A stretch of DNA of 26,631 bases from Clostridiales bacterium UBA3277 (GCA_002362145.1 DETX01000041.1:1-26631); one strand, 5' to 3'; positions 1 to 8,927 are shown, numbered from the stretch's first letter. Notes: generated by a model not told the origin, from the letters alone. Numbers and translations are program-made.

Positions 1-71
1 TTTTTATTGAATATCAGTATAACACCTCCATGGGCTTGCCGCCACCAAAAGGACTTGACTTTGGCCAAATC

Positions 72-99
72 CCCCATGTCAAAATGGTTTGACATGGGG
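72..99. other. Inverted repeat downstream of addA
   Basis: A perfect 12-bp inverted repeat (CCCCATGTCAAA / TTTGACATGGGG) with a 4-nt loop lies about 35 nt beyond the addA stop codon. No clear T-run follows on either strand, so it is not a textbook intrinsic terminator. It may stabilise the 3' end of the addBA transcript or be a weak terminator. The rest of 1-133 shows no gene. Confidence 0.5.
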
Positions 100-133
100 A
101 CAGCTGCCCTGATTTTCCTTACGGAGGCAGGGT

Positions 134-3100
134 TTATACGGCCTCGAACCGATCCAGATGGAAGAAATACAGGAATTTTCCCTTGATGGGCTTTTCATAG
201 ATCCTGCTAAGGGCTTCCCCGTAGACCTCCACCTGGGGGCGGTAGCGGCTGATCACTTTCTCAAGCGTCTCCTCTGTCACATAGTCTGTCTTGAAGTCCA
301 GGATGGTGATGCCGTCCTCCTCCACCAGGGCGCAGTCCACCACACCCTGCAAAAGGACCTGCTCCCCTTCCAGGCCCTGGCCGTAGTGGCGGCCGTCGTC
401 CAGGATGGAAAATTTGAATTCCCGGATACAGGGTACCCCGCCGCGGAGCTTCTGCCCCAGCTCCGTGACGAAAAAGGCGGCGAGCTTCCGGCAGTTGACC
501 AGCTCCCCCTGTTCCCTCGTCAGATAGCCCCCGGCCACCAGACGGGCAATTTCCCGGGAAACCCCGGCTTCATTTTCGCACGCTTTGTATCGGATGTATT
601 GCAGGGCCGCGTGGATGGCGCTGCCGTAGGCCTTGCCCGCTTGCTTTTGGGTCAGCAGCTCCGGCTTCCTCCAAGTCAGCTGGGGACGGCCGGGCTCCCG
701 GGCGTTCTCGGCCGCCTCGGCGTCCTTAAACCGGCCCTTCCGGTCTGTGGCGGTCTGCTTGGAGGGCGCCTGGGTGGCGGCCAGGTGGGGATACCGGAAG
801 GAGACGGCGGCCCGGAGCTTTTCCATGGCGTCCTCCGGCATAGAAGGAAGGGTCTCGGTCAGTGCGGAAATCTCCCGTCCCGCGTCGGAGGTCTCCCGGG
901 CGGTGATTTTCCAGGGGTGGACGCTGAGAGTCGTTTTCAGCGGGCGGCCGCCCAGGTTGTGGAGCTGTCCGGCCTCCGTGCGGCCCACGGCGGCCAGGAG
1001 CACCCAGTCGCCCAGGCACAATGCCTCCCGGCACCAGAGCTCTCCTCCGTCAAAGTCCAGCCCCATTGCCGCCTGCTTTAAGACCTTGTCGGCATCGCTG
1101 GCCGCGTAGGTCATAATGAGGCGGTCCCTGGCCCGGGTCATGGCCACGTACAGCACCCGCAGTTCCTCGGATACGCTCTCCCGCATGAGCTTGACCGCGA
1201 TGGCGTTTTTCGCCAGGGAGGGATAGCGGATGCGCTCCCGGGCATCCGCCACCGTAAGGCCCAGCCCCAGCTCCCGGTCGCAGAGGATGGGGTTTTTCAG
1301 CTCCTCCCGGTTGAAGCTCCGGGAGAGGTTGCAAAGAAAAACCACCGGGAATTCCAGGCCCTTGGAGCGGTGGATGGTCATAATGGTGACGCAGCCCGTG
1401 CCGGAGGCGCCGGCGGCTGTGAGCCCCTTGCGTTCCAGGGCATCCAGATGATATAAAAACTGAGAAAGGTCCCGAAGGCTTCCCCCTTCAAACCCGGCGG
1501 CAAGCTGGAAAAAGGCCTGCAGATTGGCGCTTCTGGCCTTTCCGTCCGGGAGGGAACCATAGATGCTGTCCAGCCGGGTCAGGGTGAATACCTGCTCCAA
1601 AAGGGCCGTCAGACTGCTGCGGCGGGAGTCCGCCCGGAGCCGGGAGAGGATATCCAGGAAGCGCCGCCCTTTTTCATTCTCCCAGCTTAGCAGGGCGTCG
1701 TAGATGGTCCCCTGCTTCTGCCGGGCCCGCAGGGCCGCCAAATCGTCGGCTGTAAACGCGAAAACGGGGCTGAGCAAAGCGCACAGCAGCGGAATATCCT
1801 GCCGGGGGTTCAAAACCGTCTGCAAGATTGCCCGGAGGGTCCCCACCTCCGGGGTTTTTAAAAGGTCCGTGCCTCCGCCGGAGGTGCTGCGGATGCCCCG
1901 GGCCGCCAGGGCCCGCTCAAAATAGGCGGCTGTGTTTTCGCTGTAGCCGCCGAAGGCCCGGAGAAGAATGACAATGTCATCCGGCTCCACAGGTCTGAGG
2001 CCGCCGTCCTTGCGGACCAGGGTCCGGGACCTAAGCATTTTCTCGATTTCATCGGCCACGAAGGCGGCCTCTTCGGCGTAGGCCTTGCCGTCGGTTTTCA
2101 GAACGTGGAGCTCCACAGCCGGGTCCGGAAGGACTTCGTGGGGCACTCCCTCCCGGAGGGCCTCCCCCTCGCCGTAGACAAGGCCGCCCACCTCCGGGCG
2201 CATACAGGTGCGGAATACGTCGTTCACCGCTTCGATGACCTCGGGGCCGGAACGGAAGTTGTGGCTCAGAAGAACCTTTCTCCCCTGGCCGGTCTGGGCT
2301 TTTTCCGGGGCGGTGTATGTCTGATATTTCTCCAGGAAGATTCCCGGGTCCGCCAGGCGGAAGCGGTAGATGGACTGCTTCACGTCCCCCACCAGGAAGC
2401 AGTTCTGCTTTTCCCGGGTCAGCGCGTCAAAGATGGCATCCTGGACGCCGTTGGAGTCCTGATATTCGTCCACCATAATCTCCCGGTAGCGGCGGCCCAC
2501 CTCGGCGGCCAGTGCCGTGGGGCCGCCCCGGTTCTTTCCCAGCAGCAGATCCAGGCACCGGTGCTCCAAATCGCCAAAATCCAGGACGCGGCGGCTGCGC
2601 TTAGCGGCCGCGTAGTCCCGGGAGAAAGCCTCCACCAGCTTCACCAGCCCCCGGACCCCGGCGGCGGACTGGGCCATGTCTCCAAGAATCTGCTGGGAGG
2701 TGTCGCTGAAATAGGAGAGCTTTTTCTCCAATTTTTTCTTCCACTCCTGACGCAGAGCCTTGATCTGCTCCGAGAGCTCCGGGTCCGGATTCTTCGTGGG
2801 AAACCGGAGGGTCCCGTAGCCGATCTCCCGCCCGGCACAGACTTCGTCCCAGGTCTCCGCCTGGGCCAGATTTTCCAGCTGATGGCAGGTTCCCCAGAGA
2901 TTTGCCGCGGGCTTTTCCATGCCCGGACACGCTTCCAGCAGCCGGGCGCATTTCTCCCAGGCGGCGATCTGGCAGCGGAGGTAGTCCTTGAGGTCCTTTA
3001 AAAGGAAGCGCCCCCACACCGTGTCCCCGGCATCGGCCACCCCCTCCACGTCGGCATCCGCCACGCACTTTTGAAGCCAGCCCTGGGGGTCCAGGTGGCA

Positions 3101-3655
3101 CATGGCGCTGTTATACACCGACTCAATGAGCTCCGGCACCAGGCTGTCATCCCGACCCAGGCCCTGGGTGTCCACAAAGGCCCTAAAATCCGGGTCCTCG
3201 TCGATGGTCTCATAGGCACGGTCCAGCAGATCCTTCAGACAGTTGTCCCGAAGCTCCCGGCACTCGTTCTCGTCCGCCACCCGAAAGTCGGCGGCCACGT
3301 CCAGCCGGTAGGCATACTCCCGGATCAGGTCCCCGCAAAAGCCGTGGACCGTGGAGATTTTTGTCAGGTAGAGCCGCTGCATCTGCTTTTGCAGATGGCG
3401 GTTTTCCGGTTCTGCCGCGATGCGCTCGGTGAGTTTGGCGGCAATCTTGGCCCGGAGCTCCGCGGCGGCGGCGTTGGTGTAGGTGATGATGAGAAACTCA
3501 TCCAGATTGGCAGGGTCCCGTTCCTCCGTCAGATAACTCAAAAGCCGGTCCACCAGGACCTTGGTTTTGCCGGAACCAGCGGCGGCGGAGACCAGCAGCC
3601 TGCCGCCCCGGTTTTGTACTGCCTGGGCCTGCTGGGGCGTCAGTTTATCTGCCAT
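134..3655 (-). CDS. addA: ATP-dependent helicase/nuclease subunit A (AddA)
   Basis: AddA is the motor and one of the two nucleases of AddAB, which resects double-strand breaks for RecA-dependent repair in Firmicutes. The 1173-residue product has all superfamily 1A helicase motifs: Walker A AAAGSGKT (about 24-31), TYTNAAAAEL (motif Ia), VDEYQDSN (Walker B), GDVKQSIYRFR (motif III), TIHRSKGLEFPVVFL (motif V) and YVAMTRARDRL (motif VI). The C-terminal RecB-type nuclease keeps its DFKTDY signature (D1120, K1122). Length fits the family (about 1200). The ATG start lies inside the end of addB (11-nt overlap), indicating translational coupling. Annotation is secure. Confidence 0.97.
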   Translation of the reverse strand: MADKLTPQQAQAVQNRGGRLLVSAAAGSGKTKVLVDRLLSYLTEERDPANLDEFLIITYTNAAAAELRAKIAAKLTERIAAEPENRHLQKQMQRLYLTKISTVHGFCGDLIREYAYRLDVAADFRVADENECRELRDNCLKDLLDRAYETIDEDPDFRAFVDTQGLGRDDSLVPELIESVYNSAMCHLDPQGWLQKCVADADVEGVADAGDTVWGRFLLKDLKDYLRCQIAAWEKCARLLEACPGMEKPAANLWGTCHQLENLAQAETWDEVCAGREIGYGTLRFPTKNPDPELSEQIKALRQEWKKKLEKKLSYFSDTSQQILGDMAQSAAGVRGLVKLVEAFSRDYAAAKRSRRVLDFGDLEHRCLDLLLGKNRGGPTALAAEVGRRYREIMVDEYQDSNGVQDAIFDALTREKQNCFLVGDVKQSIYRFRLADPGIFLEKYQTYTAPEKAQTGQGRKVLLSHNFRSGPEVIEAVNDVFRTCMRPEVGGLVYGEGEALREGVPHEVLPDPAVELHVLKTDGKAYAEEAAFVADEIEKMLRSRTLVRKDGGLRPVEPDDIVILLRAFGGYSENTAAYFERALAARGIRSTSGGGTDLLKTPEVGTLRAILQTVLNPRQDIPLLCALLSPVFAFTADDLAALRARQKQGTIYDALLSWENEKGRRFLDILSRLRADSRRSSLTALLEQVFTLTRLDSIYGSLPDGKARSANLQAFFQLAAGFEGGSLRDLSQFLYHLDALERKGLTAAGASGTGCVTIMTIHRSKGLEFPVVFLCNLSRSFNREELKNPILCDRELGLGLTVADARERIRYPSLAKNAIAVKLMRESVSEELRVLYVAMTRARDRLIMTYAASDADKVLKQAAMGLDFDGGELWCREALCLGDWVLLAAVGRTEAGQLHNLGGRPLKTTLSVHPWKITARETSDAGREISALTETLPSMPEDAMEKLRAAVSFRYPHLAATQAPSKQTATDRKGRFKDAEAAENAREPGRPQLTWRKPELLTQKQAGKAYGSAIHAALQYIRYKACENEAGVSREIARLVAGGYLTREQGELVNCRKLAAFFVTELGQKLRGGVPCIREFKFSILDDGRHYGQGLEGEQVLLQGVVDCALVEEDGITILDFKTDYVTEETLEKVISRYRPQVEVYGEALSRIYEKPIKGKFLYFFHLDRFEAV

Positions 3656-6600
3656 GGCGTTCCATCTCCTCTCCGATCTTCTCCCAAAAGTCCTCCGCCT
3701 TCATGGCGGCATACTGCCGCCGGCCCGTCACGGAAGCCGGATGGCAGACGGGGCCATAGGGGCAGAAGGCACAGGCGTCGTGACTGGAGCCCCGGGTATA
3801 GGGGTTGGGCTCCACATTTCCGGAGGCGATGTCCTCCACCAGGCCCGCCAGGACCCGGAAAACATACCCTTCCAGCAGCTTCATCTGTTCCCGATCCGCC
3901 AGAGAGCCGGAAATGCCCTTCTTGCTGACGGTGTAGCACAGCCTCTGGGGCTTGTCCCCGGGCTCCATGGCCTCCAAAACCTGCTGGTCATCCAGGAGGA
4001 GCCCCTTGCGTTTCCATTCGCTCTTGCGCTTGGCGGCTGCCTCGGTCCCGCTGCGGCCCTCGGTGGTCAGGTAGGGGGCCCGGGCCGGGAAGTAGAGAAC
4101 CCCCGCCGGAAGATCCGCCCCTTGCAGCAGCTCGCTGCCGCTTTCCTTCAGGGCAAACAGGTATAACAGCATTTGCAGTCCCACGCCGTTAAAAACGTCG
4201 CAGTAGTCGAAACTCTTTTTGCCGGTCTTGTAGTCCACCACCCGGTAGTAGCCCCGGCCCACATCCGGATGCCAGACATCGATCCGGTCGATGACCCCCC
4301 GCAGGACGGCATTCATGCCGGAGTTGGGTATGGGAATGGGCGGCAGGGGCTCCTGGTCCTCTTCGGAGCCCTTGCGGGCGTCCTCAAAATGGACCTCAAA
4401 GCCCTCGGGCGTAAACTGGCAGACCGACATCTCCTCCCACAGCTCTTCGATAATCATGTCCAGCTCCCGGAGGTTCCGGTCAAACAGGTGCTTGACGCGC
4501 TCGCTTTCCAGCTGGCCAAAATGCTCCCTGGCGTACAGATCGCTGAACCGGTGGGCCAGGGAACGGGTCTGCTCCACATCCACTTTGTGGAAGCCCCCCT
4601 CCTCCCGGACGCTGCGGCAGGTGTTTTCCAGGATATAGTGGACATACATGCCGTATTCCGCCGGGTCCACCGTGATCTCCTTGCGCTCCTTGGCCCGCAG
4701 GCCGTAGCGCAGGAAATAGGCCAGGCGGCACTCCGCCTGCTTATCCACCTGGGAGGCGGAGAGGTTCAGGGTGGAACCGTAGAGGCCCCGGATGTGCTCC
4801 GGAGAGACCTCCCCCAGGCTGTAATCCCGGCGCGCTGCCACTTCCCGGTAGGCTTCCTCCGCCCCCAGCTCCCGGGCCTGGTCCTCCGCCTGCCAGCGGG
4901 CGAGATAGGCCCCGGCCTCGAAATCGTCCGCCTGGGCAAAGCCCAGCTCATCCCGGATTTCCGTCACGGTCCCGGCCATGTCCGCCAGGCGGCGGAACAC
5001 GAAGGAGGGCTGCTCCCCGGAATAGCTGACCTGAATGGAACGCCCCGCTCCACAGAACACCCCGTAGATCTCGGCGAATTCCGCCTGGATGCCCTCCATG
5101 GCCCCGCCGGTGAGGGGGACGCCCAGCTCCCGCAGAACCACCCGCTCCTGGTCCGTCAGCACGCCGGCAGAGCCGGAATAGCCCGGAAGATTCCCCTCCT
5201 GGGCCCCCAGGACGATAAGATGGTCCTGCTGGTTGCAGCGCATGGCCGTCACCGGCCCCATCTGGACCGCGTCCAGCACCGGGGGGATGGTGCCCACATT
5301 GTACTGGCTGAGCAGCAGCCGGAACAGTCTTGAAAAGTGCTCCGCTTCCCAGTAGGTCTCCCCCAGCACATCGTGCATCTGCTCCATAGCTGAGATCAGG
5401 ATCTCCCAGAGCTGGTTGAGAATCTGGGCTTCCCGGTTCTCTCCGGCGGCGTCCAGCTCTTCGGCCATGGCCTCCAGCCGTTCTTCCAGCCGGATTTCCT
5501 CCAAGAAGGCGGTGAGGGCCCCGATCTGGCCCCGGAGATCCTTCGCCTCCCGGAAGCCCCTTTGCAGGCGGCTCAGGGGGCCGATGGCCTCCTCCCGGGC
5601 CTCGTTCAGCTTTTCCAGCAGGCCCATGGCGGCGTCGGTTCTGGTGCCGCCCAGGCCGTCGGGGTCGTATTCCCATTTCTCCAGCCATTTCTGGCCCCGG
5701 ATGCCCCAGATGAACACATAGTTTTCCACCAGGTCACAGGTGTCCGGGTCCAGGGGGGAAAGAGCCGAACGGAGATAGCGCAGGATGCTGCGCTGGTCAA
5801 AGCCGCTCAGGGCCGCGTCCAGGGCCGTGAGGACCGTGGCGATGACACTTTTTTGCAGAATTTCCTCGGTGCCCGCCTGGTAGAGCGGGATATGGAACCG
5901 GTGGAAAATCAGCTTCAAAAGAGGCTCGTATACGGTCATATCCGCCACCACCAGGGCGACGTCCCGGTAGCGGCAGCCGTTTTCCACCAGGGCCATGACC
6001 TGCTTGGCAGCGTCCAGACATTCTAAGTAGGGGCTTGCCCCGTGGCAGGCTCTCAGACAGTCCTCCACCGGGGGGATCGGCCCCTGGAACAGCCGCTCCC
6101 GGACCGGGGACAGGGGCGTCCTTGCCTCCGCGACGGTCTCCATGCGGATTTCCACCCCGGCCCGCTGGGCGCAGCGCAGCAGCGCCTGGGCGGTGTCCCC
6201 CGCCTTTTCGAAGGCCAGCAGCCGGGAATCCGGCCCGTCGCAGTTGAGGCTCACCGTGACGCTGGGAGAAACTCGGATGAGGTGCTCCAAAATCGCCAGA
6301 TTCTGCCGGGTGAAATCAGGAAATCCGTCTATGTAAAACACATGGGTCTGACCAAAATCGCCGTCCTCCAGCTGCTCCAGCAGCCAGGTCATCTGGTCCC
6401 TGGGGTCCCGCTTGCCCCGGGCGCAGAGGGCGTCATAGCTCTCCATGAGCAGGGAAAGCTCCTCCAGCTTTTGGGCAAGGCTCCCATGGGTCCGGGCCGC
6501 GGCGGCGGCCAGGTCCTGAGAAGAGATGCAGCAACGCTTGAATTCGTCCACCGCGTCAATGAGGCCTGTGAGAAATTCCGGCTTGGTCTCCACGGCGGCA

Positions 6601-6920
6601 TAGGCCTTCAACCGGCTGCTGAGCTGGCGGGCCGCCGCGGCCATGGCCACCACCCGGCCTCCCCCGTCCAGGCACTCCCGGGCGGTGCTGCCCATGGTAT
6701 CCGCCACCCGGCGGGCCAGCCGGGTAAAGGAGAGAACCTCGGCATAGCGGCTGGCAGTGTCCCCGGCCCAGGCGCAGAGACGGCGCTCGGTGTCGTGGCT
6801 GATCAGCTCCGGGACCATCAAAATCCGGTTTCCCTGTCTGTTTTTCACGTCAGCGGCAATTCTTTTCAGGATCTCCTCCCGGTTGGCCGTCCAGTCCCGG
6901 CCCAGCAGCAGATGCAGCAT
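3645..6920 (-). CDS. addB: ATP-dependent helicase/deoxyribonuclease subunit B (AddB)
   Basis: AddB is the second AddAB subunit; it recognises Chi and cuts the 5'-ended strand. The start used is the ATG at 6920 (MLHLLLGRDW), preceded by a strong GGAGG site; the frame is open further upstream but without support. The 1091-residue product has the C-terminal nuclease signature VVDYKTGKK (D896, K898) and a cysteine set that fits the family's 4Fe-4S cluster: C731, then C1050-x2-C1053-x5-C1059. At the N terminus, where many AddB proteins have a Walker A loop, this one reads LLLGRDWTANREE with no GxxxxGK[ST], so the AddB nucleotide site looks degenerate. It overlaps addA by 11 nt, so the order is addB-addA. 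Confidence 0.95.
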   Translation of the reverse strand: MLHLLLGRDWTANREEILKRIAADVKNRQGNRILMVPELISHDTERRLCAWAGDTASRYAEVLSFTRLARRVADTMGSTARECLDGGGRVVAMAAAARQLSSRLKAYAAVETKPEFLTGLIDAVDEFKRCCISSQDLAAAAARTHGSLAQKLEELSLLMESYDALCARGKRDPRDQMTWLLEQLEDGDFGQTHVFYIDGFPDFTRQNLAILEHLIRVSPSVTVSLNCDGPDSRLLAFEKAGDTAQALLRCAQRAGVEIRMETVAEARTPLSPVRERLFQGPIPPVEDCLRACHGASPYLECLDAAKQVMALVENGCRYRDVALVVADMTVYEPLLKLIFHRFHIPLYQAGTEEILQKSVIATVLTALDAALSGFDQRSILRYLRSALSPLDPDTCDLVENYVFIWGIRGQKWLEKWEYDPDGLGGTRTDAAMGLLEKLNEAREEAIGPLSRLQRGFREAKDLRGQIGALTAFLEEIRLEERLEAMAEELDAAGENREAQILNQLWEILISAMEQMHDVLGETYWEAEHFSRLFRLLLSQYNVGTIPPVLDAVQMGPVTAMRCNQQDHLIVLGAQEGNLPGYSGSAGVLTDQERVVLRELGVPLTGGAMEGIQAEFAEIYGVFCGAGRSIQVSYSGEQPSFVFRRLADMAGTVTEIRDELGFAQADDFEAGAYLARWQAEDQARELGAEEAYREVAARRDYSLGEVSPEHIRGLYGSTLNLSASQVDKQAECRLAYFLRYGLRAKERKEITVDPAEYGMYVHYILENTCRSVREEGGFHKVDVEQTRSLAHRFSDLYAREHFGQLESERVKHLFDRNLRELDMIIEELWEEMSVCQFTPEGFEVHFEDARKGSEEDQEPLPPIPIPNSGMNAVLRGVIDRIDVWHPDVGRGYYRVVDYKTGKKSFDYCDVFNGVGLQMLLYLFALKESGSELLQGADLPAGVLYFPARAPYLTTEGRSGTEAAAKRKSEWKRKGLLLDDQQVLEAMEPGDKPQRLCYTVSKKGISGSLADREQMKLLEGYVFRVLAGLVEDIASGNVEPNPYTRGSSHDACAFCPYGPVCHPASVTGRRQYAAMKAEDFWEKIGEEMERHGR

Positions 6921-6945
6921 AGCTCCGCCTCCTTCTTTTTTCTGC

Positions 6946-6974
6946 ATCATACCACATTTTTGGGTCCCGCGCAA
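6946..6974 (-). promoter_or_regulatory. Candidate promoter for addBA
   Basis: Minus strand: TTGCGC, 17-nt spacer, TATGAT (5/6 to the -10 consensus, 3/6 at -35). It lies in the 58-nt gap between spoIIR and addB, 26 nt before the addB start. The weak -35 makes this tentative. Confidence 0.5.
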
Positions 6975-6978
6975 TGGC

Positions 6979-7584
6979 TCAGCTGAAAAGTCCCGCCTCC
7001 AGAGCCCCCAGGGCATCCAGAAGGAAAAAGCGGATATGGCCCTCTCCCTTGGCCAGGGTTTGGGTCAGGCCCTCCGGGAAGCCCGCTCCCGCCGCCGTAT
7101 CGGAAAACTCCCGGGTCGTCGCCGGGAGGCACAGAGTCGGAAAGGCAACGCACCACCAGTTATGGCCCTCCCCCGCGCCGATGGTGACGCGCAGAGCCTC
7201 ATAGACGCCGGCGGGCAGGGTAAAGGTCTCATAGACCCGGGTGTCGAAGGCCTCCCTGCAGAGGGACACCACCGCCCTGTCGGAAACGCCCGCCGCGCTC
7301 AGGGCGGCATTGGCGATTTTTTCCAGCTTCGGCAGGTTTTCCGTCAGATAGGTCCGGGCCTCGTCCACGTCGGCAACGGCCTTCAAGTCCTCCTGAATGC
7401 TGCATAGGATGGCATCCCGGACCCGCAGCTTCACCGTCTGGTCCGCCTCCGTGTCGGAATTTGCCACCACATGGAGGCGGACCAGACCGTCGTTCAATTT
7501 CTCCCGGTCGGCCAGCAGCGTGCCGCAGAAGGCAAAAGCCGCCAAAACCAGGCAGAAGAGCACCCTGTTAAGTAATTTTTTCAT
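6979..7584 (-). CDS. spoIIR: Stage II sporulation protein R (SpoIIR)
   Basis: SpoIIR is made in the forespore, secreted, and triggers SpoIIGA to process pro-sigma-E in the mother cell. The 201-residue product starts with a signal/anchor segment (MKKLLNRVLFCLVLAAFAFC), followed by the conserved RLHVVANSDTEADQ block and the GEGHNWWCVAFPTLC block typical of the family. The ATG at 7584 is chosen because it begins the signal sequence and has a GGAG six bases upstream; the frame continues to a TTG at 7635 that has no such support. The Shine-Dalgarno directly abuts a terminator-like hairpin, so expression probably needs its own forespore promoter or readthrough. It marks the host as an endospore former by descent. 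Confidence 0.93.
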   Translation of the reverse strand: MKKLLNRVLFCLVLAAFAFCGTLLADREKLNDGLVRLHVVANSDTEADQTVKLRVRDAILCSIQEDLKAVADVDEARTYLTENLPKLEKIANAALSAAGVSDRAVVSLCREAFDTRVYETFTLPAGVYEALRVTIGAGEGHNWWCVAFPTLCLPATTREFSDTAAGAGFPEGLTQTLAKGEGHIRFFLLDALGALEAGLFS

Positions 7585-7625
7585 AAAAAACTCCGTCCAT
7601 ACTGAATTACCATCAGTATGGACGG
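7585..7625 (-). terminator. Intrinsic terminator of ispE, abutting the spoIIR start
   Basis: Minus strand: a perfect 13-bp stem (CCGTCCATACTGA / TCAGTATGGACGG, 7-nt loop), then AG and six T residues that end directly at the spoIIR ATG. It lies 12 nt past the ispE stop. The last two G residues of the stem are also the first two bases of the spoIIR Shine-Dalgarno (GGAG), so the hairpin could also hide that site. Confidence 0.85.
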
Positions 7626-7637
7626 GGTTTTCCAAAA

Positions 7638-8495
7638 TTATACAGGCTTAGCCATAAAAATCTGGGGATAGTTGTCTTTGAGCATATTGCAGACCACCGC
7701 GCCGTATTCAAAGCTGGGCATGATGGCAAACACGGCGGAACCGGAGCCGGTCATCTGCTGGGCCAGGGCGCCGTAGCTGTTGCAGATGGACTTGATATAG
7801 TTCAGTTCCAGGTGGTCCGAGGTGACGATGGGGTCAAAGACATTCCACACATTCTCCGCCACCGCCCCCAGGTCTCCGGCAAGGAGGGCGCTTTCCATGG
7901 CCCGGTTGTCCGGCCGCTGGGCGATGGCCACGGTGTCGATTTTTTGGTACAGCTCCGGCGTGGACACGGAAAAGTCCGGCTTGCAGATCACGAACACGCA
8001 GTCGGGAAGGTCCGGCAGCTTTCGCACCCGCTCTCCCCGGCCCTCCACCATGGCGGTGCCGCAGATGGTGCAAAACGGTACGTCGCTGCCCACTTCCGCC
8101 CCCAGCTCCGCCAGGGCGCCGATGGACAATGGGCTTCCGTAATGCCGGTTCAGCGCCCGGAGCACCGCCGCCGCGTCGGCGCTGCCGCCGCCCATGCCCG
8201 CCCCGGAGGGAATTCGCTTGAGAATCCGGATTTCCAGGCCCTCCGGGTCCTTGTGCAGCGCCTCACAATATACCTTCGCCGCCTTCCAGGCCAGGTTACA
8301 CTCGTCGGTGGGGATGCCCTCCGCAGAGCACAGGAGCTTCCAGGGCTCTCCCGTGCCCACGTCAATCTCCACATCGTCCCGGATGGAGATGGTCTGCATC
8401 ACGCTGCGAAGGTCGTGGTAGCCGTCCTCCCGCCTGCCCAGGACATCCAGGGTTAAATTCAGTTTCGCGAAGGCGCTTTCGTACAGTGTTGTCAT
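7638..8495 (-). CDS. ispE: 4-diphosphocytidyl-2-C-methyl-D-erythritol kinase (IspE)
   Basis: IspE is a GHMP-family kinase that phosphorylates CDP-methylerythritol with ATP, the fourth step of the MEP isoprenoid pathway in the cytoplasm. The 285-residue product has the N-terminal FAKLNLTLDVLGRREDGYH motif, the ATP-binding PSGAGMGGGSADAAA loop and the C-terminal MTGSGSAVFA motif, all standard for IspE. The ATG at 8495 has AAGGAT upstream; an in-frame ATG at 8519 would add eight residues but has no ribosome binding site. It has its own promoter at 8528-8556 and a terminator just after it, so it may be monocistronic. Confidence 0.96.
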   Translation of the reverse strand: MTTLYESAFAKLNLTLDVLGRREDGYHDLRSVMQTISIRDDVEIDVGTGEPWKLLCSAEGIPTDECNLAWKAAKVYCEALHKDPEGLEIRILKRIPSGAGMGGGSADAAAVLRALNRHYGSPLSIGALAELGAEVGSDVPFCTICGTAMVEGRGERVRKLPDLPDCVFVICKPDFSVSTPELYQKIDTVAIAQRPDNRAMESALLAGDLGAVAENVWNVFDPIVTSDHLELNYIKSICNSYGALAQQMTGSGSAVFAIMPSFEYGAVVCNMLKDNYPQIFMAKPV

Positions 8496-8527
8496 GGTCT
8501 TATCATCCTTTTCTCGCATTTGGATTT

Positions 8528-8556
8528 ATTATAACGAATGCTGCCGTTTTTTGCAA
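8528..8556 (-). promoter_or_regulatory. Sigma-A type promoter for ispE
   Basis: Minus strand: TTGCAA, exactly 17 nt, TATAAT (perfect -10, 4/6 at -35). Predicted transcription start is about 26 nt before the ispE ATG. Confidence 0.75.
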
Positions 8557-8625
8557 TGGCAATTCAATAAAATCGGCCATTTGGGGCACCCTAATTCCAT
8601 CCGAAAGAAAAGGGAGGGTAATTTT

Positions 8626-8829
8626 ATGGATACCATTGCGCTGATCATTTCCATCATTGGCTGCGTCAACTGGGGGCTTGTGGGCATTTTCCAGTTGGAT
8701 TTGGTCGCCTGGCTCTTCGGCGGGGCCGGTTCTCTCATGAGCCGCATCGTCTACGTCGTGGTGGCCCTGGCCGGACTGTGGTGCATCAGTCTGCTGTTTC
8801 GAAAACGGCTCCGTGTGGAGGGCGAATAA
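8626..8829 (+). CDS. DUF378 family small membrane protein
   Basis: A 67-residue protein with two hydrophobic segments (about 3-30 and 40-57). The N-terminal pattern DTIALIISIIGCVNWGLVGIFQLDLVAWLFG is diagnostic of DUF378, a family of small two-helix membrane proteins of unknown function. The ATG at 8626 follows an AGGGAGGG site with an 8-nt gap. The frame is open upstream but the family begins at this methionine. It is divergent from ispE, stands alone, and is followed by a clear terminator. I saw no convincing promoter in the 130-bp gap. Confidence 0.9.
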   Translation: MDTIALIISIIGCVNWGLVGIFQLDLVAWLFGGAGSLMSRIVYVVVALAGLWCISLLFRKRLRVEGE

Positions 8830-8834
8830 AAATG

Positions 8835-8870
8835 CGGCAGTTCCAGATTTGGGACTGCCGTATCTTTTTT
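8835..8870 (+). terminator. Intrinsic terminator after the DUF378 gene
   Basis: A 10-bp stem (CGGCAGTTCC / GGGACTGCCG, one G-T pair) with a 6-nt loop, followed by TATCTTTTTT. It starts 5 nt after the stop codon. Confidence 0.9.
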
Positions 8871-8875
8871 AATTC

Positions 8876-8918
8876 ATCAAATCAAAACCACTGGCTTAGC
8901 CAGTGGTTTTGATTTGAT
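8876..8918. repeat. Perfect 20-bp palindrome between convergent genes
   Basis: The arms at 8876-8895 and 8899-8918 are perfect complements with a 3-nt loop (TTA); the core is CCACTGGC / GCCAGTGG. A T-run continues on the plus strand (8918-8922). It can serve as a second terminator for DUF378 and as a terminator for the convergent gene ending at 8928. The unusual length and perfection also suit a dispersed REP-like or transposon-end hairpin; only a genome search can tell. Confidence 0.7.
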
Positions 8919-8927
8919 TTTTCACAT

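Noticed and set aside
158..6986. Several 200-390 codon plus-strand open frames antisense to addA and addB
   Set aside because: These are shadow frames of GC-rich codons; the minus-strand products carry full helicase and nuclease motifs and proper ribosome binding sites.
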